A DNA stretch of 64,000 bases from assembly GCA_021107855.1 (NCBI GenBank), contig JAIORZ010000002.1, positions 181,425 through 245,424 on the forward strand, read 5' to 3'. Both the position numbers and the translations under genes were made by a program. Under the pieces are notes generated by a model that was given only the letters and a program-made list of their open reading frames with translations, was not told the origin of the DNA and made no database searches. The DNA comes from an archaeon (GTDB lineage: Archaea; Nanobdellota; Nanobdellia; Pacearchaeales; GW2011-AR1). Below are positions 56,912 through 64,000 of the stretch, one piece after another (position 1 is the stretch's first letter; each line of letters starts with the position of its first letter).

Positions 56912-58872
56912 CCCGGCACGTGATTCTCGGAAACGGGAATATGCTTGTTTGCACAGACAAGAACGCTTTAATCAGAGATTTCTATTATCCTTACGTCGGA
57001 CAAGAAAATCATGTTTCTGGGAATGTCCATCGTATAGGCGTTTGGGTTGATGGGGCGTTCAGTTGGCTAACTCAAGAGGACTGGGAAATTAATATAAAAT
57101 ATAAAAAAGATTCTTTAGTGAGCGACGTTAAGGCCATAAATCATAAGTTGGGCGTTGAACTGTCCATGGTGGAAGCTGTGCATTTTGAAAAAAATGTTTA
57201 TTTAAGAAATTTGAAAGTTAAAAATAATTTTGATTCAAAAAGAGAAATCCGAGTTTTTTTCTCGCAACATTTTCACATTTCAGAGGATACTATTGGAGCT
57301 AGTATTTTTTATGACCCGAAAACAAATTCTATTGTAAACTATAAAGGGAAACGATATTTTTTGATGGGGGGGCAAAGCGAAGGGAAAGATTTTGATGATT
57401 ATACAACTGGGATTGCTGGAGGAGTTGCCAACAAAGAGGGGTCCTATGTTGATTGTGAAGATGGAGTTTTAAGCAAGAACCCTGTTGAACACGGCTCGAC
57501 CGATTCTGCAATTGGATTTAGTTTAAAGGTTGAAGCTGGAAAAGAAAAGGGACTCAATTATTGGATTGCAATCGGGGAAAGGTATGATGACGTTTGCGAA
57601 ATCCGAAATTTTATTTTAAAGAAAGGGTTTGCAAAGTTGATGGAAGATACCACAAATCACTGGATAAAATGGGGGAAGAAGAGAAATATTAATTTTAATA
57701 AATTAGATGAAGGAATTGTCAATTTATTCAAACGGTCACTTTTAATTATTAGAGCGCAGACAGATAACCATGGAGCTACAATGGCCGCCAACGACACGCA
57801 CACTCTTCGTTTCAAAAGAGACACCTACAGTTACATGTGGCCACGGGACGGAGCCTTAATCTCTAGAAGCTTAGATCATACCGGACATAGCAATTTAACG
57901 AAGAATTTTTTTAAATTTTGTTCGGAAGTCATTGGAGAAGAAGGCTACTTAATGCATAAGTATAATCCTGACGGCTCACTTGGGAGTTCGTGGCATTCTT
58001 GGCTAAAAGGGGACAAGATTCAGTTGCCGATTCAGGAAGATGAGACGGCACTTGTTTTGGATGCGCTTTGGAAACATTATGAGAAGTATGGAGATAAAGA
58101 TGGCATGATTAAAAAGATGTATAAGGGATTTATCAAGAGTATGGGAGATTTTTTAGCTACATTTCGTGACCCAAAGACGGGGTTACCTAAAGAGAGTTAT
58201 GATTTATGGGAAGAGAAGCTAGGAATCCATACATTCACATGCTCCGCAGTTTATGCTGGACTGGTTGCTGCTGGTAAATTTGCGGAAGTTTTCGGGACAA
58301 AGAAAGATGCTAAAAAGTATTTGGAGATAGCCGAGAAGATGAAAGAAGCAACGTTAGAATATTTATATGATAAAGATAGGAAAATTTTTGTTAAAGGAGT
58401 TTATTATGATAAGGATGGGAAGTTGAAGATGGATGGGACTATTGATGCGAGTACTTTTTATGGGTTGTTTGAGTTTAGATTGCTTGATTTTGACGATGAG
58501 AGATTACTTAGGACGGTTGATGCCACACTGGAACAACTTTGGTTTGATGACGAATGTAGCGGACTTGCTAGATATGAAAACGACCGCTATCATCGAATCC
58601 CTGAGCAAAGAGAAAATTCTTGGATAATTTCTACGATGTGGTTGGCGGAGTATTATATTACAAGGGCGCGAACTGTGAAAGATTTGGCTTTGGCGAAGGA
58701 CCTTTTTGATTGGGTCGTCGAAAGGTCGCTTCCTTCTGGGGTTTTGTCGGAGCAACTTAACCCTAAAAATTGTCATCCGGTGAGTGTCGCTCCGCTCACT
58801 TGGAGTCATGCCGGGTTTATTGTCGCGGTTATTAAGTATCTTAGGAAATTGAAGGAACTAAGGAAAGCTTAA
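56908..58872 (+). CDS. GH15 glucoamylase-type glycosidase
   Basis: RFKRDTYSYMWPRDGALISRSLDHTGH; YDLWEEKLGIHTFTCSAVYAGL. Confidence 0.92.
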   Translation: MTRHVILGNGNMLVCTDKNALIRDFYYPYVGQENHVSGNVHRIGVWVDGAFSWLTQEDWEINIKYKKDSLVSDVKAINHKLGVELSMVEAVHFEKNVYLRNLKVKNNFDSKREIRVFFSQHFHISEDTIGASIFYDPKTNSIVNYKGKRYFLMGGQSEGKDFDDYTTGIAGGVANKEGSYVDCEDGVLSKNPVEHGSTDSAIGFSLKVEAGKEKGLNYWIAIGERYDDVCEIRNFILKKGFAKLMEDTTNHWIKWGKKRNINFNKLDEGIVNLFKRSLLIIRAQTDNHGATMAANDTHTLRFKRDTYSYMWPRDGALISRSLDHTGHSNLTKNFFKFCSEVIGEEGYLMHKYNPDGSLGSSWHSWLKGDKIQLPIQEDETALVLDALWKHYEKYGDKDGMIKKMYKGFIKSMGDFLATFRDPKTGLPKESYDLWEEKLGIHTFTCSAVYAGLVAAGKFAEVFGTKKDAKKYLEIAEKMKEATLEYLYDKDRKIFVKGVYYDKDGKLKMDGTIDASTFYGLFEFRLLDFDDERLLRTVDATLEQLWFDDECSGLARYENDRYHRIPEQRENSWIISTMWLAEYYITRARTVKDLALAKDLFDWVVERSLPSGVLSEQLNPKNCHPVSVAPLTWSHAGFIVAVIKYLRKLKELRKA

Positions 58873-58907
58873 TAAAGTTGTATCTGATTGTAGTGTTGAG
58901 GTGTCAA

Positions 58908-59888
58908 ATGAGAATTGCTATTAATGGATTTGGTAGAATTGGACGAGCGGTTTTCCGCATTGCACTTGAAAAAGGATACAACGTCGTCGCTATTAATGAT
59001 TTAACCGATATTGAGAATTTGGTTTATTTGTTGAAACACGATTCTGTTTATGGCAAATATGGAAAGAAAGTTTCTCATGGCGAGAATTTTATCAAAGTTG
59101 GAAATAAAAAAGTAGTCGTTTGCTCAGAAAAAGACCCCTTATTTTTACCGTGGAAAAAATTGAAGGTTGATGTTGCAATTGAAGCGACGGGATTTTTTAG
59201 AGATAGAGATGGTGCGGGGAAGCATTTGAAGGCAGGAGCAAAACGAGTTGTAATCTCAGCTCCCGGAAAAGATGTCGATAAAATGATTGTCTTAGGAATT
59301 AACGAAAAGAATCTAAAGAAAAATGATAAAATTATTTCCATGGCTTCTTGCACTACAAATTGTTTAGCCCCAGTTGCTAAAGTCCTAGATGATACCTTCG
59401 GAATTAAACAGGGTTTTATGACGACGATTCACGCTTATACAAACGACCAGAAGATTTTGGATGTCCCACATAAAGACTTCCGACGAGGTCGGGCTGCCGC
59501 TCAAAATTTCATTCCAACATCTAGCGGAGCAACAAAAGCTGTCTGTGAAGTTATCCCAAGTTTGAAGGGGAAAATGGACGGGCTTGCTATTCGCGGACCA
59601 ATCGCATGTGGAAGTATTGTAGATTTTGTTGTAACACTAAAAAAGTCCGCGACCAAGAAAAGCATAAATGCCGCAATGAAAAAAGCGGCTAACGGCAAAA
59701 TGAAGGGAATTTTGAAATATAGCGAGGATGATATGGTTTCCTCGGATGTAGTTGGAGATTCGCACTCCTCGATTTTTGATTCAAAACTAACGCAAGCAAA
59801 TGGGAAAGTTGTGAAGGTTTTGAGTTGGTATGATAACGAATTTGGATACAGTTCCAGGCTTGTAGATTTATTAGGGAAGTTGAGATAA
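58908..59888 (+). CDS. gap: glyceraldehyde-3-phosphate dehydrogenase, bacterial-type
   Basis: MRIAINGFGRIGRAVFRIAL; MASCTTNCLAPVAKVLDD; HAYTNDQ; SWYDNEFGYSSRLVDL. Confidence 0.96.
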   Translation: MRIAINGFGRIGRAVFRIALEKGYNVVAINDLTDIENLVYLLKHDSVYGKYGKKVSHGENFIKVGNKKVVVCSEKDPLFLPWKKLKVDVAIEATGFFRDRDGAGKHLKAGAKRVVISAPGKDVDKMIVLGINEKNLKKNDKIISMASCTTNCLAPVAKVLDDTFGIKQGFMTTIHAYTNDQKILDVPHKDFRRGRAAAQNFIPTSSGATKAVCEVIPSLKGKMDGLAIRGPIACGSIVDFVVTLKKSATKKSINAAMKKAANGKMKGILKYSEDDMVSSDVVGDSHSSIFDSKLTQANGKVVKVLSWYDNEFGYSSRLVDLLGKLR

Positions 59889-59890
59889 GA

Positions 59891-61921
59891 TTATTTTACC
59901 TCTTTTAAAACGACGGTTCCGTATGGGGCTAGAACTGGAAGAATGATTTCTTTATCTAGTAATTCGAAATTATTTGAAGGAGTAACCTCAAATATTTCTT
60001 TATAATTTGCCACTCCGAATCCGGCGTAAGATAATTTATCTGAATTTAAAACTACCTCATATTTTTTGCCCGACTCGATACCTATTTTGTAATTGTAATG
60101 TTTCCAGCTGGATGTGTTTATTACGGCGAGATATCTTGATTGTTCTCCTTCTAAGTTGCTTCTTTCGACAACTAGAACTTTGTTTTTATCGTCGACATTT
60201 AGGAATTTTCTGTTCTTAGTTCTGCTCGACCAGAATGCTGGGTCTTCCATTAGTGAGTTGACGTCCTTTTTGTAGTTGATTAGCGCGCTTGATATTTCGT
60301 TGAAAGATTGGAACCATTCTATTGAAGAATTGTGCTCGAAGGTTCCTGGTTGGAGCAAGAATGTTTGCAGTAAATCGAGGGTTCTTCCTTCTGCGAGAAA
60401 AGAGATGATTGCCTCCATGACCTTAATTTTTCCTATACTGTGAATGTGGTTTGCGGGGCTTCCTTCCATCATGCAGTTATATGCGAACGCTCCGGTGCAT
60501 CTCATTTCCATCAATCCCGCCGCCGCATCGTGATTATGAAAGTCCGCTACGGTTGAATTAGATTTCCCCCATTTTTTCTCTTCGCTGATACGCTCGTATT
60601 TCCAAACGGTTGTCTCTTCTGAGGATTTGAACATATATTTTGTATGGAAGTAGTAGGTCATTCGTGATGAGTTGTAGCATGTGGCGCCGAGTGCTCTTGG
60701 GTCGCTTTCTATCGGAGCCACGAGCAGCCTTGCGTTGTCACCATAGAAATAATGTGCTTCGTAGTGAATTAGTGCCGCTGGGTTGAAAGAGTAGATTGCG
60801 GAATTTAGTTCTCTTAAAAAAACTCTTCCGTTCGGTCTCTCATCTCCCTGCCCAGCGTCGCCATATCTTATTATCCCATCGATGTTATCTATTCTGAGCC
60901 CGTCTACTTTATAGTGTTTCATAAAATGGATGCAACTTGAGATGAAAAAATCCCTGACGTAACTGTTGTCGATATCTATTCTCATCGTGCCCCACGGGGT
61001 TTCTTCTTTCAGGTAAAGAAGTCTTTCGTGCCCGTTTTCAGAATTTGGTTTTTTCCATTGCTGTATCCCATTTTGGTTGAAGCTTTGCCCAAAGATTTCG
61101 TAGTCTTTGTGTGGGAGGTGTCCCATGACGAAGTCTCCGATAACCGCGATTCCCTCTTTGTGAAACATGTCTATCATATACGCGAAATCGTCCGGGTTGC
61201 CCCAGTTTTTTTGGATTGCGAATTGGAATGGGACCAAATATCTGAATTTCCAGTTGTCTCCGTCTATGTTTTGCGCGAAAGGCAAGAATTGCACCGTGTT
61301 GAATCCTAATCTTTTGATTTCTTTGATTACTCCTGACTCTGCTATGAATTTGTAGAATTTGTGCTGGTCGACATCTCTTCCACAGACCCCTTCCTTGTCC
61401 GCGAAATGGACTATTAAACCCGGAAGGTCTGTTTGTAGAATTTTTGTTGACCTGTCAAATGTATTTATGAAATCGAATTTTTGCTTGTAAGAAGATGGAT
61501 CTCCGTAGTCCCAGAATACGGTGTTTCCGAAATCCGTGAAGTATGCTCCGGCTGGGTCTTGAATGATAAAAGAGTTGCTTGTATTTTTGTCTAGAACTAG
61601 GAATTTGTATTCGTCTTTGTGTTTTATGTTTGTTAGTGCTATTGTTCCGATGACGGAGTGTTCGTCCTTTTTTAATTTGTAAGAAGTCAATTTTTCTGGG
61701 TCTTTCTGCCAGTCATTGAAAGACCCCACTATAAAAACTTCTAGGTTTTTGTTGTCGATTAAAACTCTGAATTCTATTTTTGAAGCTTCCCCTTTTTCGT
61801 TTCTTTCTATCACCTTTGGCCCGTAATTAGAATCCCACTTGCTCAGCTCTTTCTTCGGCGTTCTTTTCCCCGATAAAATTTCCCATTGATAGTCATTGGC
61901 TTCTGTCATCATCATAAACAT
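59891..61921 (-). CDS. GH13 alpha-amylase / branching-enzyme-like with N-terminal CBM48
   Basis: LEVFIVGSFNDWQ; GIAVIGDFVMGHLPHKD; VDGLRIDNIDG; ALIHYEAHYFYG; DFHNHDAA. Confidence 0.85.
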   Translation of the reverse strand: MFMMMTEANDYQWEILSGKRTPKKELSKWDSNYGPKVIERNEKGEASKIEFRVLIDNKNLEVFIVGSFNDWQKDPEKLTSYKLKKDEHSVIGTIALTNIKHKDEYKFLVLDKNTSNSFIIQDPAGAYFTDFGNTVFWDYGDPSSYKQKFDFINTFDRSTKILQTDLPGLIVHFADKEGVCGRDVDQHKFYKFIAESGVIKEIKRLGFNTVQFLPFAQNIDGDNWKFRYLVPFQFAIQKNWGNPDDFAYMIDMFHKEGIAVIGDFVMGHLPHKDYEIFGQSFNQNGIQQWKKPNSENGHERLLYLKEETPWGTMRIDIDNSYVRDFFISSCIHFMKHYKVDGLRIDNIDGIIRYGDAGQGDERPNGRVFLRELNSAIYSFNPAALIHYEAHYFYGDNARLLVAPIESDPRALGATCYNSSRMTYYFHTKYMFKSSEETTVWKYERISEEKKWGKSNSTVADFHNHDAAAGLMEMRCTGAFAYNCMMEGSPANHIHSIGKIKVMEAIISFLAEGRTLDLLQTFLLQPGTFEHNSSIEWFQSFNEISSALINYKKDVNSLMEDPAFWSSRTKNRKFLNVDDKNKVLVVERSNLEGEQSRYLAVINTSSWKHYNYKIGIESGKKYEVVLNSDKLSYAGFGVANYKEIFEVTPSNNFELLDKEIILPVLAPYGTVVLKEVK

Positions 61922-61950
61922 GTTAAGATGCTTTTATATTTATTGAAAGG

Positions 61951-61983
61951 TTTGGCCTCAAACGGCATGACTCTGGTGAGCCC
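61951..61983 (+). repeat. dispersed hairpin element, copy 3 (intergenic, upstream of pgk)
   Basis: plus strand: TTTGGCCTCAAACGGCATGACTCTGGTGAGCCC. Confidence 0.85.
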
Positions 61984-62026
61984 GAAAGTTTAAAATTGGT
62001 GTGTTCTTATTGTTTTAAGGTGACAT

Positions 62027-63181
62027 ATGAGGATTAAAACTTTAAAGGATTTTAATTTTAATGAGAAGACTGCTTTATTAAGGTCGGATTTGAATTCGGA
62101 TGTCGTCGACGGGAAAGTTCTGAAAGGAGAGCGGATTAAAGAAAGTATCAAAACAATTAATGCATTGAGGAAAGCAGGGGCAAAGGTTGTAATTCTAGCG
62201 CATCAAGGAAACGTTGGAAAGAAGAATTTTTTAGGATTAAAACAACATGCGAAATTACTAGGAAAATATGTCAAATTTGTAGATGATATTGCAGGAAAGA
62301 AGGCAGTTAGCGCGATTAAAGGCATGAAAAAAGGAGATGCTATCTTACTCGATAATGTGAGAAAGGTTAAAGATGAATTCTTCCCAAAAAAGAAAGGAAA
62401 TATTCTACTAAAGAAACTTTTACCACTAATTGATATCTATATCAATGATGCTTTCTCGGTTTCACACCGAAATCACACTTCTATCGTCGGGTTCGCAAAG
62501 AAACTACCGAGCGGCATTGGGCTATTGTTTGAGAAGGAGATTGGGGCATTGGAGAAGATTTCCATGAAAGGTTGTTTGTTTGTTTTGGGTGGGGCTAAGG
62601 GTGAGAGTGATGTTAAGTTATTAGGTAGGGGAAATCGGGTTTTGGCGTGTGGGCTTTTTGGGCAGACTTGTTTGGCGGCTAAGGGTTTTAAGTTTGGTTT
62701 TCAGGATGAGTTTTTGAAGAAGACGGTTTTGACCAAGTTAAGTTATGATGGGTTTTTGAAGAAACTGAAAAGAAAACTGAAGGGCGTTGGGATGCCTGTG
62801 GATTTTGCTGTTGCGGCTAGAGGAAAGAGGAAAGAGTTTGAGTTGGGGAAGTTTCCTATGGATTTGAGAATTGAGGATATTGGCAAGACTACAATGAAGA
62901 GGTATTGTAAAATAATTAGGAAGGCGAAAGCTGTTTATATGAAGGGTCCGGCGGGGTGGGCTGAGGACAAGAGGTTTGCTAAGGGGACTGTTGAGATTTT
63001 GAAGGCTGTTGCGGACTGTAAAGGGTTTAGTCTGGTCGGAGGCGGGCAGTTAAGTGGTGCGATTGAGAGGTCGAGAATTTCTAAGAAGAGGTTTGGGCAT
63101 GTGAGTTTGTCTGGTGGGGCGCTGTTGGCGTTTGTGGCGGGGGAGAAGTTGGCTGGGTTGAGGGCGTTGGGGTATTATTGA
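62027..63181 (+). CDS. pgk: phosphoglycerate kinase
   Basis: LLRSDLNSDVVDGKV; ILLDNVRK; NDAFSVSHRNHTSIVGFAKKLPSGIG; VGGGQLSGAIE. Confidence 0.94.
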   Translation: MRIKTLKDFNFNEKTALLRSDLNSDVVDGKVLKGERIKESIKTINALRKAGAKVVILAHQGNVGKKNFLGLKQHAKLLGKYVKFVDDIAGKKAVSAIKGMKKGDAILLDNVRKVKDEFFPKKKGNILLKKLLPLIDIYINDAFSVSHRNHTSIVGFAKKLPSGIGLLFEKEIGALEKISMKGCLFVLGGAKGESDVKLLGRGNRVLACGLFGQTCLAAKGFKFGFQDEFLKKTVLTKLSYDGFLKKLKRKLKGVGMPVDFAVAARGKRKEFELGKFPMDLRIEDIGKTTMKRYCKIIRKAKAVYMKGPAGWAEDKRFAKGTVEILKAVADCKGFSLVGGGQLSGAIERSRISKKRFGHVSLSGGALLAFVAGEKLAGLRALGYY

Positions 63182-63219
63182 ATAGAAAGGTTATTTAATG
63201 TGGGAGTCTTTGTTATATT

Positions 63220-64000
63220 ATGGGTTATGATTTAGCAAAGAGATATGCGAAAGAGCTTTCTTTTCTTGGAGAAGGTAATGGTAATTTTAATTTTCTGGTT
63301 CAAGAAGGAGAGAAGAAGTGTGTTTTGAGGTTTAAGAAAAGTAAAGAAAAGCAGTTTATGGATAGCCTTGAGAGAGAGCATGTTTTTTTGAAGTATTTTA
63401 AATCTAAGGGGATTGATTTTTGTCCCAAGGCTCTTTATTATGATAAGGCTAGGAATTTTTTGGTTCAGAGTTTTATTGAGGGGAAGAAGTTGGGGCAGCG
63501 GGATTTTTCTCATAAGGTTATTGACTTGTTTGCTAAGAAAATTTGGGAGATTTTCAGTTTAAGTGTTAGTGATTTTCATAAGTTTTGCAAGAAAAATGGG
63601 GTTAAGAAATATGAGAGGGACGACCCTATTGAGAGTTTGAAAAAGTTTGGGTTTAAGAGATTTGAGGGGCTTAGTGAGGAAGCCGTTGATAGTGAGACTC
63701 GGGCATGGATAAAGAAAAAATTGGATGAGAATTTGGAGTTTCTTAAGGGTGAGGAGCATGATGATAAAGAGGGAGGGTTTTCTGCTGGAGTGATTCAGAA
63801 TGATGTCTTTATTGAGGCGGATGGCAAGATGTCTTTTTATGATTTTGAGTTTGTTAATATTTATGATGGACCGCCTTTGGTTTGGATAAAGATTCATGGA
63901 GATTTTAGTGAAGAGCAATTTGATTATTTATTGGATCGATATTCTCATTATTCTGGAGTTAGTAAGGAGAAGTTACTTGAGGGAATTCGAGCTAGGGAGA
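63220..64000 (+). CDS. aminoglycoside-phosphotransferase/choline-kinase-like protein, truncated by window end (not in ORF track)
   Basis: translated by hand: MGYDLAKRYAKELSFLGEGNGNFNFLVQEGEKKCVLRFKKSK...FLVQSFIEGKKLGQ...GVIQNDVFIEADGKMSFYDFEFVNIYDGP; open to base 64000. Confidence 0.7.
   Translation, partial: MGYDLAKRYAKELSFLGEGNGNFNFLVQEGEKKCVLRFKKSKEKQFMDSLEREHVFLKYFKSKGIDFCPKALYYDKARNFLVQSFIEGKKLGQRDFSHKVIDLFAKKIWEIFSLSVSDFHKFCKKNGVKKYERDDPIESLKKFGFKRFEGLSEEAVDSETRAWIKKKLDENLEFLKGEEHDDKEGGFSAGVIQNDVFIEADGKMSFYDFEFVNIYDGPPLVWIKIHGDFSEEQFDYLLDRYSHYSGVSKEKLLEGIRARE

Noticed and set aside
63232-63918. Minus-strand ORFs at the window end
   Set aside because: Antisense to an open plus-strand APH-like CDS (63220 to window end) with coherent motifs.

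Overview
AT-rich archaeal chromosome segment. Small genes, archaeal-type tRNA synthetases, TBP, FEN1, family-B DNA polymerase, Elp3, class III signal-peptide pilins, archaeal RNase P RNA and a 16S-tRNA-Ala-23S operon on the minus strand point to a DPANN/Pacearchaeota-Woesearchaeota-like genome; this placement is inference only. Main blocks: (i) 0-12.5 kb housekeeping genes (MetRS C-terminus, TrpRS, ThrRS, Trm9-like and Elp3) plus a PIN-REC fusion and a cyclase-like receptor; (ii) 12.5-18.1 kb type IV pilus-like locus; (iii) 18.8-30 kb P-type ATPase, Nth, large secreted GH42-like protein, CysRS; (iv) 30-36.4 kb accessory region with RNase P RNA, a 3.3 kb cassette bracketed by a 37-bp direct repeat of the pcm 5' end, and a YwgA/Panacea-like + Zn/nuclease-like gene pair; (v) rRNA operon 36.5-41.2 kb; (vi) TBP, TopIB-like, CaCA exchanger, FEN1, PolB; (vii) 53-63 kb glycogen/glycolysis cluster. 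The strongest unexplained signal is a dispersed ~33-36 bp hairpin element (core ATGACTCTGGTGA). It occurs in three places; two copies sit in frame inside conserved protein genes and one is intergenic, and the closing stems covary. No CRISPR array, transposase or integrase was seen. All homology statements are by eye from motifs; no database search was run.
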